In this document: piece by piece, positions 50,875-61,400 of the stretch
Layout: every line of letters begins with the position of its first letter
Position numbering within the stretch: the first letter of the stretch is position 1
Assembly (NCBI GenBank): GCA_022266195.1
Contig: WHVY01000008.1
Location: forward strand, 2,913,501-2,977,500
Source: Tetranychus cinnabarinus
Lineage: Eukaryota; Arthropoda; Arachnida; Trombidiformes; Tetranychidae
Direction: 5' to 3'
DNA length: 64,000 nucleotides
Translations under genes and position numbers: made by a program
The notes under the pieces: model-generated
Told to the model about the DNA's origin: nothing
The model's database searches: none
What the model saw: only the letters and a program-made list of their open reading frames with translations

Positions 50875-52175
50875 ATTAATCATTGTCCTTAAATATCTTC
50901 TTCTTCATCAAAATCATCAACATCATCACCTTCATTATCGTCTTCACTCACCAATATCATCTGAGAGATTTCTCGTCTCATCAAGTCAATAAAAGTCGAG
51001 AGTGAAAAGTGGAAGTTAGCCGTAAAGAATAAATAAAACGAAAAGCATACCTGTAAAAGCAATAAGCACTAATTTCATATTTAATATATTCATAAACATA
51101 ATTTAATCCCACATATTTATATTTATATGCTACCCGAATTCAAAACAAAAGATAAGTGCTCATTTATATAGTTATAGATATGTTTGATTCTGGTTGATCT
51201 GAGGGATGATTTTCACATTCAAATTGACGACTTTCTTCTTCTACTTTTTCTACAAGTTGACGACTAAGGCAATTTGACTTATTTACTCTATGCACATACA
51301 CAATCCCGTGTTAAAGGACTATTTTCCTATTTCTTCTCGATTGGCGCAATCAAATATAAGCGATCCACCAATCAACACATGATGACAATACTAAAAGCTT
51401 TGACATTAACATGTATTTTGTTTACACACATTTGCAGTTTTATGAAGAATAATGAAAAGTTACCAAACCATTACCTTTATCCTCCTCCTCCTCTTGAACC
51501 CCTTAAAGTTGAAATGTTTTTTCTATTCTTAAATACTTCTTTAAATGCAATTTAAAAAACTCAATTAACTTAATCAATATTATGCATAACCTATGTAATC
51601 AATCGTTTTCTGATAGGGATTTGATCATACAAATATTCTTGTGTTCTGTTTTTCTCATCATTTCCATACTCTAGTTAAATATAAAAAACATGGCAAAAAA
51701 TTATTGTCTCCATTTTTTCTTTCAACCAGACTTTATTGTAAATGTCTCTGAGAAGGTTAAGGTGAATTATTATTGAAGAATTATTTCAGATTTTGATGAA
51801 CTGAATTAATTCGATCACATTTATCATTCACGATTAATTTCATCTAATAAATGGTTGTAAGTATGGTTATAAGTCGTGCAGTAATGAAAACACTTGAATG
51901 TTCATTCCGATTCTTATACCTGTGATAAATACAATTCTCAGTAAACTTGAATGCACCTGATAATTATGATTAATTGGGATCATTTTCAATTGAATTTGAT
52001 CAATTCATTGATAGCGTTACTAACGATTGTAGTAATGAAATCGATGAATCGATTGTATCTATTTTTGACAAATGAGTCACTGGAAACAGAAAACAAACAT
52101 TTTGTTTTTAATTCATTTGTTGTTATTTTCTTTTTACTGTCAAAACAACATTTCACCTTTTGTTTGTAATTAACG
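50875..52175. other. Spacer between zinc-finger gene and STAM
   Basis: It contains the zinc-finger 3' UTR with AATAAA at 51028–51033. The rest is AT-rich with no coding signal recognised. Confidence 0.6.
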
Positions 52176-54074
52176 ATGCAGAAATTATTTGGTTCTTCGT
52201 CTACTTTTGATCCACTTGTGGGTAAGTAGAAGATTTGATGATCTTATTAACCATTTGCGTCTTGCTTTTAATATTGTTTATATTTTTCTCATTCTGTTGA
52301 TTTTTTTGTGTCTTTTTTTCCTACAGAGAAAGCCACCGATGAATGCAAAACATCCGAAGATTGGGCTTTGATTATGGATATTTGTGACAAAGTCACAACT
52401 GAGCCTAGTGGACCTAAAGACTGTCTACGTTCAATCACCAAAAGGTTAAACAATCCCGTGCCCCACGTCCAAATGTTAAGTTTAACAGTAAGCTTTCATC
52501 CAATCTGATAAAATTTCTATATCCCTTTATCCTTCAACTGATAATATTCTATTTATTGATAGCTTCTAGATGCTTGTGTCAGCAACTGTGGTAAAAAGTT
52601 TCATCTTGAAGTGTGTTCCAGGGATTTTGAAAGCGAAATTAAAAAAATCTTATCCAAGGGACATCCTAAAGTTAGCGAAAAACTTCGTAATTTGGTTAAA
52701 AAATGGGCAGAACAAGAGTTTAAAAGTGACCCGCAACTCAGTCTGATACCTTCACTTTATAATAAAATGAAAAACGAAGGTGTTGAATTCGTATCTTCCG
52801 ATCCTCCCAGAAGATCAGTAGCTCCCCTTCCATCTGATCCAAACATTGTGACTAGCAACCAGGAAGAAGAAGATATTGCAAAAGCAATCGAATTGTCCTT
52901 AAAAGAAACCAAATCGCCTAAGTCTACGACAGCAACAAACTACAAGTCATCTGCAAATAGCATCAACACTAGCAGCACGCTTTATCCGAAATTCACTGAT
53001 GCCATGTCAGCTTTATCAATTAATGAAACCTCTAACTCTGTCAAAGTGAAAGAGCCTTACAAAGTAAGAGCTTTGTACGACTTTGAGGCCGCCGAAGATA
53101 ATGAATTGACATTCCAAGCAAAAGAAATCATACTTGTATTAGATGATAGGTAATTATAGAGATTAAATCATCAATGATTACATTTTTTGAATGTTCTCGA
53201 ATGAAATACAAATAACATTCTTCAACTTGATATAAATTCCCTTTCAGTGATCCTAACTGGTGGAAAGGTTCAAATCATCGAGGAGAGGGACTTTTTCCTT
53301 CTAACTTTGTAACCACGCAATTAGATGACCCTGAGACACATGGAAATTCAAAAAAGAGAAACGTCCAATTTAATGAAGATGTTAAAATTAAAACCCTCGA
53401 GCTGGAACCTCAGCATGTGGAAATAGATGCTGAAAAAATTGATAGATTGTTGCATCTTTTACTTGAAGCTGACCCAACTGGTGAAATACCTGACACAGAA
53501 GAGCTAATACAATTAGAAGGTTAGTAAAATAATTGAATCAATTTTCATTGTAATATTTATACTTTAATTACATCATTTCTATTTCATCAATATAGAGCAA
53601 TGTATGCAAATGAATGACCTAATTGATCAAGAGCTTGAAAAAATTGACAAGAAACACGCAGACCTTACAGGAGCTAATCAAAAATTAACTGAGTCTTTGA
53701 AAATGTATCACTCACTCATGAAAGATGCCTATCCATTAACAACTACTGGTCACTACTCATCAAATTACATGCCAATGAGAGGTCAAATATATCAAGCGCC
53801 GCAAGTTTATCAACAACCAATCGTGAATCATCCTCATGGGTCTCATATTCCCTCTCAAGTTCTTCCCCAGCCACTTCCTCAGCAGATGAATCAACCCATT
53901 CAACATCCGATTCCACAGCCCGCTCCCCAATATCAACAAAACTTTTCTACTCCTTTTGCTCCACATAATATGATGCCTTCAAGTGGACCTTTACCAACAA
54001 ATGATGGTTATGCATCAGCTCCTCTTCCAGCAAATCCAAATTATGATAATAGCCAATACTATGGCAATCAATAG
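52176..54074 (+). CDS. Stam: Signal transducing adaptor molecule (STAM, ESCRT-0)
   Basis: Exons 52176..52221, 52327..52487, 52563..53149, 53248..53519 and 53596..54074 give 514 aa with agreeing phases. STAM pairs with Hrs as ESCRT-0 on endosomes and sorts ubiquitinated receptors. Domains in order: VHS (residues about 1–140: FDPLVEKATDECKTSEDW, then CLRSITKRLNNPVPHVQML and LLDACVSNCGKKFH); UIM (EEEDIAKAIELSLKE); SH3 (YKVRALYDFEAAEDNELTF…NWWKGSNHRGEGLFPSNFV); GAT-type coiled coil (EIDAEKIDRLLHLLLEADP…MNDLIDQELEKIDKKHADL); and a Pro/Gln-rich tail ending NYDNSQYYGNQ. The typical bipartite domain order and length support the call. AATAAA occurs at 54129–54134. Confidence 0.95.
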
Positions 54075-54957
54075 ATCAATGCTATCAATGAGGCCAAAAG
54101 TGGGACTTTTTAATGAAATTATCAGTCAAATAAAATAATAAATTCAGATGATCATCGTGTTATCAATTAATAGAGTATAATAGAGTTTCTGTTTATTAAC
54201 TTATCGTCTCTGCTTATAGCCATTCTAAAAAGTATGGAGAAAAGTCAACAATTTTATCTTTGGCTACTGTTTACTCTCGGGTCAGTATTTACTCGAAATC
54301 AAAGGTCATTGTGTCAAGTTTATCTTACAATACATTTTTGCTAAAAAAATTGACACGCGTTCCTAGTTTCATGTTTAAGTATTTGGTCTATCAAATTTAA
54401 CATGAAATAAATTAACCTTTTAAGTAAAGCAATGCGTAAAAACTGAAATTCAAAACCGATTGAAGATAAATTTCCTCAGTAAAAATTGAACTTTAAAACA
54501 AAGGTTGAAAAGTGGCGTTTTTACAAGTTTGCTGTTGGTTCTGGTTTATGTTTCAAGCTCAAACAATTTGTGCTAATTGAATTTACTTACAAAACTTCTA
54601 TTCGAATTGATGATGATTTTCAAAATGATGATCAAAATGATTGATTTTCTGTTATTTTTGGAAATGCTGTACATAATTGATCTTTTTTCTTATGAATAGT
54701 TTACAATGTCTTTATTCAAAGTGATTTGAAATTGAAAAGTAAATCATTGTCATTGTTATTTGGTTCGAAGCTTTTATTCAATCCTGAGTTGATGCCAGAT
54801 ATTGGACCAATAATCGATCACTTTCGATAATATCGCTCACTTGCAGAGCAGTTTTTGTCTAAACTTGTCCTTTGTCTGTTTTTAAATCTTATGTCAGTTT
54901 TTCACCTCAAGATCAATAGTTACTTTCTTCATTCATTCATTCATTTATTCATCCATC
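54075..54957. other. Spacer downstream of STAM
   Basis: It holds the STAM 3' UTR and the upstream side of the next gene. Nothing coding was seen. Confidence 0.6.
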
Positions 54958-55828
54958 ATGAGAGATACATTTCGCAGTGATATCATAGGAAAAGAGTAAG
55001 TTTGCAATTCGCTTTTTTGTCCAAAACTGTTTTTTGATTAAAAATCTTCTTTTTTACAGCCAATTGGTCCATCTTGTTGATCGCATCTGGCTTAAAGAGC
55101 AGACTGGCTATGTTTTAAGGATGAGACCTGAAAGTAAATCTTATCAGCATGCTATTGAACACTATCATGGATTCAATTTAACCGATGTTGAAATTAACAA
55201 GGCACGGCATCCAATAAAACGAATCGTCAAGATTATTATTCATTTTTATGTGAAAATAATCGCTATTAGCATGCAAACGGTCATTGAAAATTTGTATTCG
55301 TTGTCTGAAAGAAAATTTGCAGAGAAAAAAAGATTTGATGATCAAGAGCCATTTGAGTATTTAGATGTAAATGGATTTGAAGATTACCATATTTTAATGA
55401 TGAACTGGAACATTGAGACTCCATTTATATTGAAGACGATTTGCGAGGTTATGCTGAACAAACCTAGCAGCAAGCCTATCAAAGACATACTTATTAACCT
55501 GTATAAACGGCAACCAGAAACTGAACCAGCAACATCACTTGAATTGTCGGAATTGTGGATGAAATTTGTGGAGCACGTACTTGAATCTTATGATGAAATC
55601 GTTCTTGAAAATGAGCCAAAAGCACATCAAAAAAGGAAGACAAGTCGCCAATCTCCTTCGGTGTTTGACGAATCATTTTCCAATCTGGTTTGGACAAATA
55701 TACTAAGCTCGCTTGAAGAGATTGAAACGTTTACTTTAAAATTTGCAATTCGGTGTGGCCTCGTGCTGTTGAACTTGACAAAAAAAAACTGTAGACGATC
55801 AGTTCCACTGCCTGCTTTGATGCCTTAA
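54958..55828 (+). CDS. Unrecognised two-exon protein
   Basis: Exons 54958..54995 and 55060..55828 give 268 aa. The 64-bp intron has good sites (AAAGA|GTAAG … TTTTTTACAG|CC) and removing it links MRDTFRSDIIGKD to QLVHLVDRIWLKEQTGY. I recognise no family. The visible character is charged and helical, with a hydrophobic stretch IVKIIIHFYVKIIAISM around residue 75–90 that could be membrane-associated or amphipathic. A middle segment reads FEDYHILMMNWNIETPF, a basic patch reads KAHQKRKTSRQ, and the end is Leu-rich. Codon use looks coding and the frame is free of stops for 257 codons. No poly(A) signal lies close after the stop; the nearest plus-strand AATAAA copies (56192, 56212) are in the loop of the hairpin element. 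Confidence 0.65.
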
Positions 55829-55999
55829 TTTCCTAGATCATGATACAGTTTACTTTGAACAACTCTACTCGTACTCACTCACAATCAATTGAATATTTCA
55901 TTTTTGCACTTTTATATTTTATCAATTCGATAAATATCATAACCAGTATATTCACGCCATATATCATTTTGATATTAATAACATTCAAAGTATATCTGA

Positions 56000-56411
56000 C
56001 GAGGGATGTCCAAGATCTGATCAATCGATATCGAGAATTCATTGGTAGCTATCGGTAGATTAGACCTTCTCAAAGACCAATACAGCAAAATTAGCTGTCC
56101 ACTTTTCGATTTCGGCATTTTATCGTTTTTTTTCTAGAAAAATTCGTATGCTTTTCTATGAGGATTCGTATTTGTTTTATAAGATGCATCCAATAAATGT
56201 TATTGTTGTGCAATAAAAAGTAGACTTTAATAAAAAACAATTCAAACCCTCATAGAAAAGCATACGAATTTTTCTAGAAAAAAAACGATAAAATGCCGAA
56301 ATCGAAAAGTGGGCAGCTAATTTTGCTGTATTGGTCTTTGAGAAGGTCTAATCTACCGATAGCTACCAATGAATTCTCGATATCGATTGATCAGATCTTG
56401 GACATCCCTCG
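56000..56411. mobile_element. 412-bp near-perfect hairpin (foldback/MITE-like) element
   Basis: The left arm 56000..56163 and right arm 56248..56411 are reverse complements over 164 bp with one visible mismatch (GCTGTCCAC against GCTGCCCAC). The loop 56164..56247 is 84 bases. Ends read CGAGGGATG … CATCCCTCG. The element is bounded by TGA on both sides (55997..55999 and 56412..56414), consistent with a 3-bp target duplication. There is no coding capacity. This fits a non-autonomous DNA element of the MITE/foldback type, recently inserted given the arm identity. Transcribed, it would make long dsRNA. The loop carries two plus-strand AATAAA motifs. Confidence 0.85.
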
Positions 56412-56414
56412 TGA

Positions 56415-58169
56415 GTTTATTGTCATAAAATAACCAGCTGAGCTTGCCACTTTTATTAGACTATTTTAAGCTCAAATTTCAACGTAAAACAGAAAGATGA
56501 CCCGGGCAAAGAAGGAAATGATCAATATCTATCAAAAAGTAAAAATCATTGACCAGAGTATCTCAATTTGGTAATGAAGTTATCTGCAAGTTCACCTTAA
56601 TACTCTTTTCATAGGAATGAAATCATCGTGAGAAGTAATTATGAAATGAGAAAATCGATTTCTCGATAATGATAATTGATAATTCACAGAAATTAATAAA
56701 GTTGCCATTTTGCTCATCTTTTTGTTGCTCTCAGTTGTTTTAATTGAATGAAATCAAGTTAAAATGAATTTATCCGCAAGATATTGTGATCGAAATATCA
56801 AAAATTGGGTTCAAAACCAAGTTGCGAGCTATGAAGTTCAGCCGGCATGAAATGTCTGAAATATTTTGTAAATTCAAATTTCTATTGAGCTATCCGATAC
56901 ACCGAGTGACTTTCCTATGCTTATTTCCATTAAAATGAACTCTACAAATTAACATCATGAAATGCTAGAAATTCATCCATTAGTTTTGAATTAGTCAAAT
57001 TTATTTTTCATGGTTAATTGTTTGATTATTGGTAATGGTTAATTTTCACTTTATCTGAATCGACATTCATAATGAAGTGCACCAACAATAAATTGCTGTT
57101 AAAATCAATAAAATCAAAATCAGCAAAAAGTAAATAAAACCAGAAATCCTGCAAATGATTTTCAAGAGTTGAAAATTTATTATAACTATTTTACTCATAA
57201 CCTTTATTTGACTATCTTTCTTCATTTGATTTTGAATAACAGGGAAGCTCGAAAGTTCAATATACCAATGATGATGTTGGATCATCAATTATACACTAGA
57301 TTCAGGGTAATATTCCTAAAGAACCTTCACTATTCGGTTTGAAAAGGAAAACTATAATTACGTTTAACACAAGAAAGTATAATTGTAACTACCAATCGCC
57401 ACTAAAAGATGGCTCTACTTCATTCACTTCAACAAACCGCAAACCAAAACAAATGCCATTTTGAAAATGGATGAAGTCTTTTAGACTGGACAATCGGACA
57501 AGGGTAAGACATTGACTTCAACCAGGCCAGACTGGCTCATTTCCTTGATCATTTGAAAAACATTGACTTTTCAACTAAAACAGACTCAAAGTGCAAACGC
57601 TTTCTTCAACACGATAATGACATTTACATTTCCCACCTCAACTTTGTACATGTAAATGACCATTTCAACTCACCATTTACATGATCTTCATCACGTTTGC
57701 ATCTTTTATTATAAATGTAAATAAACTCTGAAATTCTGGCGCTTCTTCAAGATATGAATGAAAGACAAAAAGACTTTTAAAATCACTTGTTGGACACTAT
57801 TTATTTATACATTATTATTTATTATGTACCATATATAATGATAAACTCCTCTTGATTCACATTTTAATTCAATTGATTGTAACATGATTATAAGAGGCAT
57901 ATATTGGCAGAAAAGAAATGGATTACAATTGATATAAAAAATGAAATTAGAGATGTTCATGTTCATGGAAATGAATAATTCATGCTTATCAATAATTAAT
58001 GAAAATAGTGTAAAAGTATTGTAAAAAAAGATGAGAAATTTTTGCTCATTGAAAAGGAGAGAAGAAAAAAGATTGGAATGTATCGTGTTGTGCATTAATG
58101 AAGTTGATTGTGACTGGTAAATTGTTGATAATGATGAACATAATGGTGACCAAAGTGTCCAAAATACTC
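56415..58169. other. Spacer between hairpin element and FGF exon
   Basis: AT-rich sequence with no exon recognised. The FGF 3' UTR must lie in its right part. Confidence 0.55.
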
Positions 58170-58403
58170 TTAATTGGATTGTTTAATATTAATCTTGGAA
58201 AACTCATAACAATGTTTACTGATTTTCAATCTTCTTGAACCACTTTTACTACGCTCATGTCGATTCACTGTTCCTCTAATGGGCCGACCTTTCGGGTCAA
58301 ATCCAAGGTGCCAATTGTTGTTGTAAAAAGATTGATATTTAAATGAAAGACCATTTGAATGATGCTCTCGAAATATACACGATAAATCCCATTGACCATT
58401 TTC
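58170..58403 (-). CDS. Fibroblast growth factor, last coding exon (FGF8/17/18-like)
   Basis: The exon begins after CTTTTTCAG at 58403, phase 0, and ends at TAA 58170–58172, giving 77 residues. It encodes the C-terminal part of the beta-trefoil: LSCIFREHHSNGLSFKYQSF, then NNNWHLGFDPKGRPIRG and NRHERSKSG. In FGFs the matching segment is C(V/I)F.E…N.Y….Y…WY+AF..KGRP++G…R.HQ+. The KGRPxxG motif and the Trp-led strand favour the FGF8/17/18 group, to which insect Thisbe and Pyramus belong. A secreted ligand for an FGF receptor tyrosine kinase is therefore expected. After the core comes a short basic tail (RRLKISKHCYEFSK). The exon with the first half of the trefoil must be upstream on this strand and was not found up to 64 kb. 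Confidence 0.7.
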   Translation of the reverse strand, partial: ENGQWDLSCIFREHHSNGLSFKYQSFYNNNWHLGFDPKGRPIRGTVNRHERSKSGSRRLKISKHCYEFSKINIKQSN

Positions 58404-61400
58404 CTGAAAAAGGGACAAAAGAAACAAGAAAAAGGTTAGTTTTTAGTTACATTGAGAAGCAAATTGAGATGAAACAAGAGATGAACAGATGAAGTAAAAG
58501 ATATTCAATGAAAAGCTGAAATGTAAACACATTTATCAAGATGATCATGATTTTGACAGGAAAAAGCGTTCCAATCAAATGTTGGTCATTTGATGGTCAA
58601 AGATTGTGAATGTGTGTGAACAAAAAGAGGTAAATCAAGAACGAAATGAAATGTTGTAAAAAATGGAAGCAAAATGTTGCCTTTTTGTTGAAATTAAACC
58701 ATTTTCTGGTTAAACCAACAGCTTGACCAACCTTAGAGGCCGTTAACTGTAATTGAAAGTGTTGAGAAGGCAAGAAAAGCGAAACAAAAAACAATGAAAA
58801 CTAGAAAACTGTTTATCGGTTTATAATTAGCATAAACTATTGACCTTTACAATTGCTTTTTGCATCTTCATCTTCATTATAATCATACTCATCGGGTAAC
58901 CTTTATCTTCCTTGTTGGTCTCGATGAAGATGTTATTATTATTGACTGGAACAAGAAGAAACCCATTTATTCAGTTGATGAAGTTTTTAAAACATCATTA
59001 TTCAGTCCATAATAATATAAAGTTGAACCCAAAAAAAAGTGAAACAAAAAAAAGGCAAAAAGGTTACGTGAAAACAAAAAGGCCGAAAAAAGCGCATAAT
59101 CTCGCAAAATGTTAACCTTTTTGGGTTTTGCTGTTCAACTTTATGATCTGCTATTATTCATGGTTAAATGGTTATTAAAGTAACAACAACGGCAAAGGTA
59201 AGTGCTGTTAATTGTGGCTCTTGAGTATCTTGACTGTGGCTCTATTAAGATGTTAACGTTTCAATTTGAAAATGGTGAAGACAATGGAAACTGTTGCATT
59301 AAAACAATTTAACAGGTAAATTAATGTTTCCCTTTTTGGCACGCATTTCATTTCTTTCCCTATCAAAGTGTATCTTAAATGGTTAAACACTGATTTAAGT
59401 AAATCACGAGCGACAATTAGATGGAAATTTCATTGTAATTCATTCAATGATAATTAAATTATTGAAGCTTTTCGTTTGCCAATTTGCTGTTGAATGTTTT
59501 AAATACCAAGGAACAAAACAAATGCGATTCAACGCCATTTACTCATCAATCATCATTCACTTTTCCGATTGTAAACATTTTGCTACATGAAAATGGTAAT
59601 CATGATGATGGTTAAGATGATACCGGATAAGATGATAATTGAGGGATTAGATAACAGATAATGAGATGAAGATAATGGTCATTATGATTATGATTGTGTT
59701 CATCAAATGGCCTTTTTTGGTAAAAACATTGAATCAACTCTAATTTACTTTAACATTGGTTGTTAACACGACTAACCCAATGTAGACCCAATGTTAATCG
59801 GTTCAACAACCAATAATCCAGTGATGATGATACTTGTTATGGTAATATCCTCAAGATGAAAGGTGAACCAGGCAAGGTTAAAAGGTGATAATTGAGATGA
59901 TAATTTGGCAACAATTTTAAATGTAAATTGTGAAAAGTGAAAAATGCTGGTAAAACATTGATTACCAATCGATCGGTTTAACCTAACCTAGTCTTATTGT
60001 ATAATGGCTTTCATCTGATTAAAGCAAAAATTAAATCCAAATTATCAGCTAATGTTTTATAGCCGTTGTCATGGTTTGGTCCTAATCTGCAAAACAAACA
60101 ATGTTTAAGGTCCAAGTTTAAAGCCTTTTCCTTAATTAATTACCCCAACTTTGAGACAAAAAGGGTAAGACAATTGTCTTAATTCATACAATCAATTGAA
60201 TTACAACCTTGTAAGGATCAGGCATCATCCTGGTACAGAAATTAAATTAAAGATATTTGATTATTGATACACAATTGTGTATTTTGAAATTCATGTTGAT
60301 GAATATTTTCGGTTATGCAAAGTGATGTCAACACTAGCTTCAACATGAAATCAGCATATTGATTGATAGAGTTTATAAAAGCATAGGTGCTTTAGGATCA
60401 ACCAATTTATTTAATTTTGAATTGAATTCTTTAGTTAAGAGAAGCATATTGTCGAAAACTTGGTGTAATTAGCTCAAGAAAAGGCTTTCAACTTGGACCC
60501 TAAACATTGTTTGTTTTGCAGATTAGGACTATACCCGTTGTCATAACGCCATTAACATTGCTTTGTGAATCATTGGTTACTTGAAAGATTACATTTTATG
60601 TTACTTTCAAGGGTTACTCAAAGTTCACCCATTTTCTGGTCTTCGGGTTATTTTGATAATAAATTGTTCTTAAGCAGATTTCAATGGTTATTTCAATGGT
60701 TTATCTAACAATTAATTTTGAAAGATGAGTTCATTTGAGTCTAGACTGACTTTAAATGAGTTTACATTCAACCTTTACATTTATCTAATTTTCTGGTTTT
60801 ACCTTTCATGAGTTATAACATTGCACTCAATAAGAGTCAATTTTCAACTTTTATTACTAGACTTGGATTGACTTGAGTTTAACTGATTGATTGGCTTCTG
60901 AATCTGTTTCACCCTGAAACTGTATTTTCATCGGTAAAATTGATTTGATGCTAATAAACATTTACCAGCAAACAGCAGATTTTACCAGTTCAAGTTAATT
61001 GGTTGAATATGGTTTAAAAATAAAGGTTACAGCGTTGATAGGTTTCACAAGTAAAGATCAGTTTAATCTCGGCAGAACTTGTTAAATCTGAAAAGCCTGA
61101 ATTATTCAACTACGAATGTCAACTGATTGCAGTGAATTAGCTCAATGCAAATAATACTTAATCTTTTGATAAACATCTAATATTTAATGTCAATAATGAG
61201 CAATAAACATTTACTTTATAGTATGTAATTCATCAATTGTAAACGCTATCATTAATCATTTGAATAACAATCGGTCAACATTGATAGAAATGACTGAAAC
61301 AAGGAAATCTGTAATCAACTGAAAATCACTTTAAATAAACATCTTTAGTGATTAACTCACAGAATCACAATCAGGGAAGAAGCTTAATGATTGGTAAAAA

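Noticed and set aside
55840..56058. Small membrane-like open frame after the unrecognised gene
   Set aside because: It runs into the hairpin element and its last 20 codons are element sequence; no splice or domain support.
58840..58910. Acidic PDEYDYNEDED segment on the minus strand, tested as exon
   Set aside because: Weak donor, no family match, and a stop shortly after.
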